Assembly: GCF_020360975.1 (NCBI RefSeq)
Contig: NW_025408667.1
Location: 2,232,001-2,296,000, forward strand
Direction of reading: 5' to 3'
Length of the DNA: 64,000 bases
DNA from: Hirsutella rhossiliensis
Lineage: Eukaryota > Ascomycota > Sordariomycetes > Hypocreales > Ophiocordycipitaceae
The first letter of the stretch is position 1. Every line of letters begins with the position of its first letter. The notes below the pieces were generated by a model. That model saw only the letters and a program-made list of their open reading frames with translations, searched no databases and had not been told where the DNA came from. Shown piece after piece: positions 20,009-30,245 of this stretch. Both the position numbers and the translations under genes were made by a program.

Positions 20009-22231
20009 CTATTGCGAGTAGTAGACCATGCCCGGCGCGTGCTGGGGATAGTAGAAGCCATCGGGGCTGGGTGTCACCATGCCGCCCATGCCCATGACGC
20101 TGGGTTGGAAGCTTTGGTGAGCCGGGTACGGCGGGTATGTGTTGACCTGCTGTATCTGGGACGCGTCGTAGTAGTATACCATGCCGTTGACCTCCTGGGC
20201 CACCAGGTTGGGGTTTGGCGAGTGATTCTGCACGCTCGCCTGCGCGGCCGGCTGCTCGACATGGCCCGCAGCCGCAAACCCGCCCTGCATGCCGTGTGGG
20301 CCGCCAGGAACAAAGGCAGGCGCCGCCGCCGACGAAGCAATGCCAGGGCCCGAGAAGCCCTGAGAGTAGTAATAGCCCTGCTGGGCTTGAGCCCGTGCCT
20401 GAGGCTGGGCCTGTGGTTGGGCCTGAGGCTGGGGCTGGTACATGTGTTGGTTGTAGTACGGCAGTTGGTTGTAGCTGTTGGGCTGAAAGGGAGCCGCGTG
20501 TATTGCGCGCTCGGGGATCTGGGACAAGGGCGTTCCGGTCGAGTGCTGCGACGGGTATGAGGGCCCGCGTGCGTGCGCGTGCGCGTCATGTTGGAGCCCG
20601 TTGGCGACCTGCAAGGGGACCTGCTGATGGAAAGGCTGCTGGAAGGCCTGGGGCCCCTGGGTAAAGGTCGGGGACTCAATGTCGGCGACGGAGATGTTCT
20701 TCTGCGGGCGAGGCTGATGCATGGGGATCGAAGCAGGCCGGTTCTCGTGTATGGCAGGCTTCTGCGGAAGCGGGTGCGTTTGCGGCTGCGGCAGGTCGCT
20801 GATGGAAGCTTCCTGCGCCACGACAGGCATCCCGAGCTGCGGCGCTGGCTCCAGCAGATGAGCGTCTGGTCGGGCGGCAGGGGGAAGACGGACGACGGGT
20901 CGAGCAGCGTCGGCGGGCATCGGCGGCCGCGAGATGGCCGAGCCGGTGGGCGAAAATACCATGTCCCGCTCGTGCACGACGGAGGAGCGTCGGCTGAGGG
21001 CAATGCTCGGAGAATAGGCGCTCCCGTAGTAGCTGCCGCCCATGACGCTCGTGCGTCTCGAAAAGCCCCCGGCGGAGCCCCAGGCCGATCGAGGCTTACC
21101 ACGCATGCGCTGCTGGTTAGGCCGCAGTGCCCGCGGGATGAAGGTGAAGGATCTGTCGGATGCTGGGAAGATGTATCTGGCAGCGTGGTCGGGGAGCGAG
21201 ATACGGACGGGCTTGTCTCGCCGAAGAGGAGGGCGGTGATCGGGAAGCTTCGTGTATTGCTTCACGGGCATGCCGGGGAACACGGCCGGGCTCTTCATCA
21301 GGTGCGGGAGGAAGACGCGGACCTGGGCGTTGCCAATATGTTTCTCCGTCGACAGCGTCCGGTTGATGGGCGTCGGGCTCGCGTCACAAGTGGGTATGTA
21401 GCCATTGCCGTTGGGCGGGCCCTCGCCGTGCGGCATCTGGCGTGGGCGGCGAGGGGCGGGATCGGCGACAATCTCGTGCATATCATGAGTCCATGGCGAG
21501 CTGGTCGTCGGGTCCGAGGGATTGTGCAGGTGGCTTGCAGCAGAGGTCAGTAGGTACATACATTTACGCAGTAGGAAGACGCACTTGAAGGGCGAAAATG
21601 GGCCGCCGACGCCGCCTCGTCCGCCTCGTCCTCGACCTCGGCCAAAGGGGCGAAAGCCATTGCCGGCAGGACCGGCATATCGGTGGTCGTGCATGAAAAA
21701 GGATCCCCGGTTGGGCACAAAGGCCGGGTCCTCGTCCCTCCTCCGCTTATAATCCTCGTGCTCTTGGCGACGGCGGTCTGCCTGAGCGTCGGGGGGCTGC
21801 CGGATGGCCGATGCCGAGCTCACGACGACGGGGGCCGAGGGGGACTTGGGAGGAGATACCACCACCTCGTCAAAGTGCATATCCTGTGCCGGGGCGGGCT
21901 TGTCGGTCATAGACAAGCCGTGCAGCATCACTTCCGCGTCCGAGACGGGCTTGCTGGTGGAGGCTGCCCGGGCGCTCGAGCTGCGAGGGTGCCGTGCGGC
22001 GGGCTTTGGCGCGCCGTTTGCCGACTTCCTGACGTTGGGCGACGTGGGCGAGGCCTCGTCGATGTTGCTGGTGTCGCTGTCCTGGCCGGCGTCGTCGTCA
22101 TCGGTGAGGAGGGAGCCGTCGCTCAGGGACTCGTCGTCACCGTCGAGGGCCTCGGTGCGGGCCTCATCATCGCCTTCGTCCTCAACCCGGCGCCGATGGC
22201 CGATTCTCCTGCGTCGCGGGGCAGCGGCCAT
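20009..22231 (-). CDS. Barentsz/CASC3 (Btz)-like exon-junction protein
   Basis: Two exons, 22231-21585 and 21533-20009, give 723 aa. The 51-nt intron is in frame, so a naive reading adds 17 residues; it has donor GTGCGT and a CTGAC branch point, and ends in AAG. Splicing yields SPFNHLHNPSD, leading into SPWTHDMHE. The Btz signature covers an acidic stretch after a basic start (RRRRIGHRRRVEDEGDDEARTE), then DEDPAFVPNRGSFFMHDHR with an RGG-like FGRGRGRGGRGG, and the WTHDMHE motif. In animals this region wraps eIF4AIII in the exon-junction complex. The C-terminal half is disordered and rich in Pro, Gln and Tyr, with QPQAQPQAQPQA-type repeats, suited to RNA granules. The upstream spacer is long. 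Confidence 0.83.
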   Translation of the reverse strand: MAAAPRRRRIGHRRRVEDEGDDEARTEALDGDDESLSDGSLLTDDDDAGQDSDTSNIDEASPTSPNVRKSANGAPKPAARHPRSSSARAASTSKPVSDAEVMLHGLSMTDKPAPAQDMHFDEVVVSPPKSPSAPVVVSSASAIRQPPDAQADRRRQEHEDYKRRRDEDPAFVPNRGSFFMHDHRYAGPAGNGFRPFGRGRGRGGRGGVGGPFSPFKCVFLLRKCMYLLTSAASHLHNPSDPTTSSPWTHDMHEIVADPAPRRPRQMPHGEGPPNGNGYIPTCDASPTPINRTLSTEKHIGNAQVRVFLPHLMKSPAVFPGMPVKQYTKLPDHRPPLRRDKPVRISLPDHAARYIFPASDRSFTFIPRALRPNQQRMRGKPRSAWGSAGGFSRRTSVMGGSYYGSAYSPSIALSRRSSVVHERDMVFSPTGSAISRPPMPADAARPVVRLPPAARPDAHLLEPAPQLGMPVVAQEASISDLPQPQTHPLPQKPAIHENRPASIPMHQPRPQKNISVADIESPTFTQGPQAFQQPFHQQVPLQVANGLQHDAHAHARGPSYPSQHSTGTPLSQIPERAIHAAPFQPNSYNQLPYYNQHMYQPQPQAQPQAQPQARAQAQQGYYYSQGFSGPGIASSAAAPAFVPGGPHGMQGGFAAAGHVEQPAAQASVQNHSPNPNLVAQEVNGMVYYYDASQIQQVNTYPPYPAHQSFQPSVMGMGGMVTPSPDGFYYPQHAPGMVYYSQ

Positions 22232-24261
22232 GATGACGGGGCGACTAGATGGCAGACGAATGGAGCGAGGGCGATGGGGACGGGCGGCGGGCCCGGCTGA
22301 TCATGCGCGGTGGCGACAGGCAAGAGGAGAGAGAGAGGAGGAAGGAAGAAGTAGCCCAACCCGCCCTGCGGTGCCAGACCAGGTAATACCCAACGGCGAT
22401 GGTGCTCGGGTCAGCGGATTGGCTCTCGACGGGCGCAGACCCAGTCGGACAGGGCCCGTCGATGCGGTGCCGGGGAGGCGGGGAGGAGACTGGCGACGCG
22501 AGGAGGATAAGGGGAAGGGAGAGATGGGGGGGAGGGGCAGGAATGGATGGATGGGCGTGAAGAGGACGGATGAAGAAGATTTGGCGAGGCGATGAATCGA
22601 GGCGCCAAAAAAAGTGAGGTGCAGGCCCCGACTTGCAACCAAGGCGGCGGCGGCGGAAGTAGTCCTTGGCTGGGTACCGCCTAGGAAAGTCCCGCAGTAC
22701 TCCGTACCGTACCTACAACAGAGGAGCTACCGTGATTGTATTAGGTAAGATGGATGCCCTGCGCATACCAGCTCCCTTGCTGCTACGACAGGCATCTGTA
22801 GAGGGCTCGGCACGTACAATCAGTCTGATGCGAGGCAGGGCTTGCGTGGGGGACAATGTGGGAAGCAAAGGCAGGACATTTCTTTGGCCGTGCAATGCGT
22901 CGGGATGGTGTCCGATGAGGTCGCGTCGTGAATTTGCTTGATGACTAACGCGGGCCCAAGACTGTGCTCGGTAAAAGCCTGTCAACCGGCCGCCACAGTG
23001 GTAACACGACGGAAGCCGAGCGAGGTACCTGAACCCGCACGCATCGGAACGCCAGTTGGCTTGTACATGCCGGCCAGGCAAACGGTAACGGAGGGGCTTT
23101 TTCAACGGACCACTTCAGCCTGTCGTTGTTCATGACCCCCAGCCCATGTCATCCTGACCAGCATAAAGCAGGCCAAGTCCTGTGCTGACGGAGGGCACTC
23201 GCTCCATTGGCCCGTCCGTGACAAGTCCTAGCTGAGATGAATGAATCAACCCCTCTCTCTGTCCCTCTTGGATGACGCTGTCTGGACCGCCCAAGTCCAC
23301 ACATACTGTTGCAGCCCAGCGCCCCCCCCATGACTGCAGTCGCACCAGCCAACGCATAGATAGGTAGGCAGGTAGGCAGCTGGACTGTGTGGCCAGCACC
23401 CGGCTATCTGGTGCCCATTGTTGTACAGGCAACTGTGCTGTAGACCTGCCCACCTGTGGCAGGCAGCCCTTCACGAGTGTGTGATCGACACCCGGCGGCC
23501 ACAGAGCTTCCTATAAAGACGCTCGGATCGCCGCGCCTCCAGCCGACAAGTCAATAAATAGATAACCACCCGGTGCCGGGCATGCCTATTTGCAGCCTTT
23601 GTTTCCAGGTCTTCTCTTGTCTTTACTTGACTCGAGACGTTGTCTAGGGTAGGCTCAGTGACAGGCAGCCTGGCCCAAAGCGCGGCGCGGGCCATCCGGC
23701 GACGCCAGCACTCTGGCACGCCGTGTAACTCGGACAGCCAATCTGGGGCAGCCATCTCGCAAATATGAGGCAGTAGTACCTACAGTATGTATATATATAT
23801 AACTCCCGGGCTTCTGTCCGTGTTCCCATTCACAGCTCAGTCGATGGATGGATGCAAATACCGAACGCCGTGTCACACCTAAAAGACAGACCCGTAAACA
23901 ACCCCCATTTACATCGTCGTCAGTCCCAGAATACTCTTTCCTCAACAAGGCCCCCTTCTCCGCAAACAGACAGACAGACAGTGCCGCCCTCCGACACAAT
24001 CCACGATGCACGTCGCCAGATGCAGCAGGCCCGGAGGGCGGGGTCGAGGCAAAGCCTGGGGACTGACGGCGGCCCATGTGAAAGCCAAAGCTGGCAGATA
24101 CTCCCACACTAGCCGCCGTCTTCTTCCTCCTTCTCACCCGACCATTTGTCGAATAGCGAGACAAGCCATCGGCCAGAAGCCCCAAAGAAACCCCAGAAAA
24201 CGCCCCCTGCCCACGTCAAACATGGTACAATAACAGCCGTCTTCACACCATAGCCCGCGCC
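22232..24261. other. 2-kb divergent promoter region
   Basis: This lies between the divergent Btz-like gene and the small plus-strand gene at 24262. It contains TACTCCGTACCGTACC near 22698, a (TA)n tract at about 23790-23800, and purine-rich leader sequence near 22470-22580. I find no supportable gene; the frames here lack motifs. Confidence 0.5.
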
Positions 24262-24807
24262 ATGGCCAACCTGCCCTCGCAACACCCCACCCTCTCCATC
24301 CACCTCTCCGACCTCACCCTCACCCCGCTCATCACCTCGTCCTCGTCCCCCTCCCACCTCGACTCCCTCACCTCCCTCACCTCCAGCGCCCTCTCCGCCC
24401 AGACCGCCGCCCAGCGCGCCCAACTCGGCCGTCCCCAGCGCATCATGGTCGAGTATCCCGATGCCGGCCCCGTCGTCCTGCAGACCTACCTCCACCCCTG
24501 CGAGGCCGGCACTGGCAGCGGCGGCAGCACCACCCGCGCCGCGCCAGACAAGGATTCGGCCTTGCACCTCGATGATGGTCGAGCCGGGGACGTGGACGCG
24601 GACGCGCAGGACAGCGGGGATGGCTCGGCAACGAGGCCCGAGGATGCCGCCCCCATGCTCGTCGGCCTTGTTGTTGCCGCCTCCTCGGACGAGGCCCGCG
24701 AGGCACGTCGTGCCGCCGCCAGGCTAGAGAAGCTCGGGCGTGAGTTTCAGCGACAGTGGACGCTGCAGGGCGCCGCCGATCCGACCCCCGACGCAGGCCC
24801 CGAATGA
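24262..24807 (+). CDS. unrecognised 181-aa protein
   Basis: Single exon of 181 aa with strong C-ending codon bias like its neighbours, which argues that it is real. The N-terminal 60 residues are rich in Ser/Leu/Thr (LSIHLSDLTLTPLITSSSSPSHLDSLTSLTSSAL) and probably helical. A strand-like block follows (RIMVEYPDAGPVVLQTYLHP), then an acidic low-complexity insert, then PMLVGLVVAASSDEAREARRAAARLEKLGREFQRQW. The last block alternates a buried beta strand with an amphipathic helix, a pattern seen in small roadblock-like folds, but that likeness is a guess from shape alone. No signal peptide or membrane span is seen. Function unknown. Confidence 0.7.
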   Translation: MANLPSQHPTLSIHLSDLTLTPLITSSSSPSHLDSLTSLTSSALSAQTAAQRAQLGRPQRIMVEYPDAGPVVLQTYLHPCEAGTGSGGSTTRAAPDKDSALHLDDGRAGDVDADAQDSGDGSATRPEDAAPMLVGLVVAASSDEAREARRAAARLEKLGREFQRQWTLQGAADPTPDAGPE

Positions 24808-25257
24808 CCAAGCACGAGCCGTCTTTTCGACGCGCCAGTTTCCTCATCCGGTACCCTGCCTTGGTCCTCTTCCTTCGAGTCGGTCCAGAGCCAAGGCCGC
24901 TGGGCTGGCACTGGTGCGCGGCAGAGGAAAAAAAGCCCTGTCCAAGCTTGGGACGACGGTTGATGCCGACGTTTGTATTGTTTACAGCATGAGCGTGGAG
25001 TCGAGGGTTGGCATGTTCTCTTCCAGACATGTGCACATTTCGTCCTACGCCTTTGCCGCAGGGAATCATCATGACAGGGTGACACAGAACCATGTCAACC
25101 AAATGTTCAAACTTCTATTTTTGCACAAACATCTCTCTCAGTCCCTTTGCTCCAAGTTCCATCTTTGACTGCATATTACATGAACCCAAACGCAAAGCAA
25201 TTCGAGGGCGATCCACGCCGGTAATTGCTTTTCCCACACAAGTCGCCCGGCACCTCT
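24808..25257. other. convergent 3' spacer
   Basis: These are the 3' flanks of the 181-aa gene and transketolase, which converge here. No gene or structured element seen. Confidence 0.5.
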
Positions 25258-27649
25258 TTAAATGAGCTGCTGGAAGGCACGGTTGACGGGGGAGCGGATG
25301 TTGGGCACGCTCTTCCAGAAGTCAACGGTGGCAACGGCACGCTTGGAGATGCCCTCGGGAGTGAACTCAAACTTCTTGTAGACGTCCTTGTAGGCGCCAG
25401 AGGCGCCGAAGCGGTTGATGCCAAACTGCTCGTGCGTGTAGCGCTCCCAGCCCATGGTGCTCATGACCTCGACGGACAACGAGGGGATCCCGTCGGGCAG
25501 GACCGACAGTCTGTAGTCCTTGGACTGCGTGTCAAACACCTCGAAGCAGGGCATCGAGACGATGCGTGCCTTGATGCTGTGCTTCTCCTTGAGGTACTTG
25601 GCGGCGTCGACGCAGATGGACACCTCGGACCCCGTGGAGACGAGGGTGACATTGGCGCCCTGCACCTCGTGGAGGACGTAGCCGCCCTTCATGGCCTTTT
25701 CAATGGTCGAACCCTCGAGCTGAGGCAGGTTCTGGCGCGACAGGGCCAGGATGCTGGGTGTGTTCTTGGAGGTGAGGGCGACGTAGTAGGCGGCGCTGGT
25801 CTCGTTTCCGTCGGCAGGGCGCCAGACCATGCAGTTGGGGAGAGCGCGGAAGTGAGCCAGAGTCTCAATGGGTTGGTGGGTTGGGCCGTCTTCGCCGAGG
25901 CCAATCGAGTCGTGAGTGGCCACCCAGAGAACGCGGACCTGGGACAGAGCAGACAGACGGACGGCGCCAGCAGCGTAGGAAACAAAGTTCAAGAAGGTCC
26001 CGCCGTAGGGCAGGATGGTGCCGTAGGCGGCCAGGCCGTTCATGATGGCGCCCATGGCGTGCTCGCGGACGCCGTAACGGACGTAGCGGCCCGCGTAGTC
26101 GCCCAGACCGGTGGCCTTGGGCTGGAAGTCGACGGCCGACTTCCAGCGGGTCAGGTTGGAGCCAGTCAGGTCGGCGGAGCCACCAAACAGCTCCGGAATG
26201 GCCGACTCAATCTTGCCGAGGACAGTCTCGGACAGCTTGCGGGTGGCGACGGCCGAGTCGGCGGGCGTGTAAACCGGGAGGCTTTTCTCCCAGCCCTGGG
26301 GGAGCTCGCCTTTGAGGCGCCGCTGCAGGTCGGCGTGCTCCTTGGGGTACTGCTGAGCATACTTGGAAAGCAGCTGGTTCCACTTCTCCTCGGCGGCGGC
26401 GCCCTCGGAGGAGTGTTTCCCGTACATGTCGTAGACCTCCTTGGGAACCTCGAAGGACTTGTCCGGGTTGAAGCCCCACTTCTGCTTGACCTGCTTGATG
26501 TCGTCGGCCTTGAGGGGCGAGCCGTGCACGCCGTGGGTGCCCTGCTGGAGGGAGCCGAAGCCGATGGTGGTCTTCAGCTTGATCATGGAGGGCTTGTCCT
26601 TGACCTGCTTGCACTTTTGAATGGCGGCCTCGATGGCGGCCAAGTCGTTGTCACCGTCGTTGACGGAGACGACGTGCCAGCCGTAGGCCTCATAGCGCTT
26701 GACGACATCCTCGGTGAAGGCACAGTTGGTGTCGCCGTCAATGGAGATGTGGTTGTCGTCGTAGATGCAGATGAGGTTGCCGAGCTGCAAGTGGCCAGCG
26801 AGCGACGAGGCCTCGCTGGAGATACCCTCCATCAGGCAGCCGTCGCCGAGGAAGCAGTACGTGTAGTTGTCGACGATGTCCAGACCGGACTTATTGAATG
26901 TGGCGGCGGTGTGAGCCTGGGCCATGGCGAGACCGACGGCGTTGCACACGCCCTGGCCGAGGGGGCCAGTGGTGACCTCGATGCCGGGAGTGTCGTGGGC
27001 CTCGGGATGTCCGGGGGTCTTGCTGTCGACTGACTGAAGCGCACACAGTCAGCGACATTGTCAGGTCGGGGTCGAGGCTGACACCTACTCGGAAAGCCTT
27101 GAGGTCGTCCATGGTGACATCGTAGCCGAAGAGGTGCAGGAGGGCATACTGAAGCATGCATCCGTGGCCGTTGCTGTGCGTGGTCCCGGGGTTAGACCGG
27201 GTTGGCGCGGCCGAGGAAACGGCGACTTACGAGAGGACGAAGCGATCTCGGTTCAGCCACTTGGGGTTCTTGGGGTTGAACTTCATGAACTTGTTGAAGA
27301 GAACATGGGCAACGGGAGCCATGCCCCTGCAGCAATCGTTGTCAGCGGAAGCCGCGGCAAGCTCTGGCGAGGGGCATAGCTTGGTGCTACTCACATGGGG
27401 GCTCCCGGGTGGCCCGAGTTGCTGTTGAAGGTGGCATCAACCTGCGCAGTGTCAGCTCCCCTGTTGGAGTCGCTCGCTCGCGCCCATGAAGGGCTTGCTG
27501 CGCCGTGAGGTGGTATATCGCCAGCGGCATCTTTGGCGGGGTAAAAAGGTGGCGGCGGGGTAAGCTCGAGAGGGGAGCGAGGAAAAACCACTTACCGCGA
27601 GAAGGCGGATGGTGTTGATGGCCTTTTGGTCGATTTCGCCGTAACCCAT
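25258..27649 (-). CDS. TKL1: transketolase
   Basis: Five exons, 27649-27596, 27441-27395, 27326-27231, 27173-27089, 27033-25258, give 685 aa, the usual family length. It transfers two-carbon units in the non-oxidative pentose phosphate pathway, in the cytosol, with thiamine diphosphate and Mg2+. Seen in order: [41 protein letters not shown], the ThDP fold motif [32 protein letters not shown] (NLICIYDDN closes it), the substrate loop [21 protein letters not shown], the catalytic-half motif YGVREHAM with the ThDP-activating Glu, and [16 protein letters not shown]. The first four exons are short (54, 47, 96, 85 nt) and crowd the 5' end, a layout often linked to regulated splicing of abundant enzymes. 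All junctions are GT-AG and keep frame. Confidence 0.97.
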
Positions 27650-29045
27650 GATGGCGACCCTTTTTGAAATGGATATATCGACGGGAAGTGTGCTGCAGGG
27701 CAGGTGTGCAGAGGGAGGAGGTTGAGGATGAGGGAAGTGGTATGAAGAGGAGGAGGAAGGGGAGGGAATAGAGTTGGCGGGCGAGCTCAATGCTTGGGCG
27801 TACTCGCTTTGGCGGGACCATTTTCTGCTGAGGGGTTATGTCATGGCCCAATGTATTGAGGGCCGCGGTACAGAAACGTGGTGGGCCCGAAACGCTGGAT
27901 GCGAGATACCTCATTGCGGCAGGAGTGGACCGTTTGTGGCAAGTAGCTGGAGGCATGTTTCGGGCCTCAGCCCGGGTACCGGTACCCGATGAAGCTGTCG
28001 GATTGGCTGGGGAGCTTGACACTGCCGTCTATTCGAGCAGTTTCAAAGCCTCTACTCCTTCCATGATGGCTGTTTCGATAATATTCCACGACCCAAATGA
28101 GTATGCACATACACCCACAATGCAAAACTGTGCAGTCACTTGACGCAATGTGCCATGGGTCGGTCTCCAGCGCAGGCTCCGTCTTCGGGCCCGCCCGGCT
28201 GGTCCCCCGTTCCGGCACGGCGGGAACTGGTTCAGCTTCTCGCCACGCAATTTAACACACGAGCGAAGGCCACCGCTGCACCAGAACGGAGACGGCGGCA
28301 TAGCTGTCTGTGCCATGACGTCGGTGTGGTCCAGGTGCTTAAAGTATGTACTGATGGAAACGGCCTACGAGCGCCCGAGAGCGGACGTTTCTCTGCCATT
28401 ACTCTGAGCAACAACATCCACGTCTTGGCAGCCATCAGCTTGTCGGGATAAGGCACACCTCTAGTAAGAATCCGCTCTAGATGGCCTACGTTCTGTCGGG
28501 GCATTGCGGCTATATTCGGGAGTGGAAGAACCGTCTCAGTGGTCTACATGTAGGCAAATAGCGGCATGCCGGCTACAGGGGCCGGCCGCTGCAGCACCCG
28601 ATTGCGTGGCCGTGGGTACAGAGGTGGTTACCGACGTTCCGTCAGCGTTTGCCGACGCATCCAGCTATGAATCCGCAAGGTCTCCGGCCTGCGCTAAAGA
28701 AAACCGCGGTTCCCGGACGTGGCCATGGAGCCGCTGGGGTGCGATATTTATGCACTCGGGCTCCAGCATGGTATCCCTGTTTCTCGACAACCAACCAAAC
28801 ATGGAGCAATTTCTGGACAGTCGGGGTTGTTGTGTTGGAACAGCCCTTGTTGAATGCTTGCTGTAACTTAAGTTACGGACTGTACAGTACGTACAGTAGG
28901 TGAGACTGTATTAATAATTACTACATAGGTACTTCTCGTCCTCAGCACAAGGCCGAGGTTTTCCCCGTCCGTTTCGCCCGCGCATCCAGCCAGCCCACGT
29001 AATTTCGGAATGTAGCCAGCCTCAAGCCGCCGACACCCCAGGGAA
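27650..29045. other. 1.4-kb divergent promoter region
   Basis: This lies between transketolase and the BMT6-like gene, read away from each other. A 14-bp perfect palindrome (GTAACTTAAGTTAC, 28863-28876) is followed at once by CTGTACAGTACGTACAGTAGG, about 150-180 bp before the plus-strand ATG. No gene supported. Confidence 0.5.
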
Positions 29046-30125
29046 ATGGTCGGCAAGACGCCATCCAAGACGACGACGTCGGCCTCTAGCACCAGGCCAC
29101 CCAAAGCTGCGCCCACCGTCCAGGACACGAGAGACCAGCAGCGGCTGCTCGACGTCTTCGCCCACGCCTTTGGCAGCGTGCTGGCCTCGGACGACTTCCC
29201 TGCCGTTCTGCAGGAGATCAAGCAGGCCCTGTTCAGGCGCGACTTTGCCGCCGCCTTCGCCAGCCAGAGGTGCCTCGATGCATATGCTGCGCGATGGAGT
29301 CCGACGAGGGCGCTTTGCTACGCCGCCGTGCTCCGTGCCGTGGGAGACCATGTGCGCCAGATGCTCGGGGCCGACGGTGAGCTGCCGCCAGCTGCCGCAT
29401 CCGACGACGGTAAAAGACGAGATAACTTGAACCGAGGGAGCGCAGATGAGCTTCTCCACGGCTCCAAAATCTTCAGTATGCTCTCCATCGGGGGCTGTGC
29501 CGCCGAACACGTTGCCTTTGCCCACTACATCCACGACACCGCCTCCCAAGGCGCCCTCACCCTCCTAGACGCCGCGCCCTGGTCCCATGTGACGTCCCGG
29601 CTTCAGGAAATCCTCACCTCGGCCCCGCCACTCTCCAATTATGCCTCGGCCGCCGCCAAAGCTTCGAACCAGCCTCTCCTCCTCGACTCGCAGCTATCCA
29701 CTACCTTTTGCCAAAGCGACGTCTTGTCGCTGACGCGCGACAGACTCGCAGGGCTGGTCGGCGCCGATCCACTGCTCGTCACGCTCCTGTTCACTCTCAA
29801 CGAGCTGTACACGGACGGCGGGCTGGGCAAGACGACGGCCTTTCTGCGGTCGTTGGGAGGCGCGCTGGCCTCGCGGAGCTTGCTCCTCGTAGTCGACAGC
29901 CCTGGTAGTTACTCCGAGGCTGCGGTGGGCAAGGAAAAGAAGCGCTATCCCATGCAGTGGCTGCTCGACCACACGCTGCTCGGCGCCGAGGCGCGGGACC
30001 ATCACTGGGAGAAGCTGGAATCGCATGACTCCGTCTGGTTTCGCCTCCCCGAGGGCTTGTCGTACCCGATCCAGTTGGAGAACATGCGATATCAGATGCA
30101 TCTGTATCGAATACACAAGCCCTAG
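29046..30125 (+). CDS. BMT6: BMT6-like 25S rRNA uridine-N3 methyltransferase
   Basis: Single exon, 359 aa, ending HLYRIHKP. The protein matches the fungal DUF3115/Bmt6 family in its order of blocks: DQQRLLDVFAHAFGSVL, a charged helical block, SIGGCAAEHVAF as the SAM-binding loop (glycine-rich, ending beta 1), LLDAAPWSHV as the acidic beta-2 end, VTLLFTLNELYT, LLLVVDSPGSYSE, and a C-terminal WFRLPEGLSYPIQLENMRYQMHLYR. In yeast Bmt6 methylates U2843 of 25S rRNA in the nucleolus. The N-terminal 25 residues are Ser/Thr/Lys-rich and disordered. It converges with the Sac2-like gene 120 bp downstream. The assignment rests on motif memory and not on a search. Confidence 0.82.
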   Translation: MVGKTPSKTTTSASSTRPPKAAPTVQDTRDQQRLLDVFAHAFGSVLASDDFPAVLQEIKQALFRRDFAAAFASQRCLDAYAARWSPTRALCYAAVLRAVGDHVRQMLGADGELPPAAASDDGKRRDNLNRGSADELLHGSKIFSMLSIGGCAAEHVAFAHYIHDTASQGALTLLDAAPWSHVTSRLQEILTSAPPLSNYASAAAKASNQPLLLDSQLSTTFCQSDVLSLTRDRLAGLVGADPLLVTLLFTLNELYTDGGLGKTTAFLRSLGGALASRSLLLVVDSPGSYSEAAVGKEKKRYPMQWLLDHTLLGAEARDHHWEKLESHDSVWFRLPEGLSYPIQLENMRYQMHLYRIHKP

Positions 30126-30245
30126 CGGCCCAGTGCATTGCACGGCCAAGCAATGGACATCTCAGTCTGGTGCATGTGCTAGAATCCCAACGCCCCTGTA
30201 CGCCTCTGCGTCTCGTCTCGCAACGGAGCGAAGCGGCGCACAGAT

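Noticed and set aside
20573..21553. 326-residue plus-strand frame opposite the Btz-like gene
   Set aside because: Arg/Gly-rich antisense reading of a low-complexity coding region.
25225..27033. 602-residue plus-strand open frame opposite transketolase
   Set aside because: It mirrors the transketolase exon. Strong C/G third-position bias leaves the reverse strand open; the translation is Val/Gly/Leu/Ala-rich without motifs.
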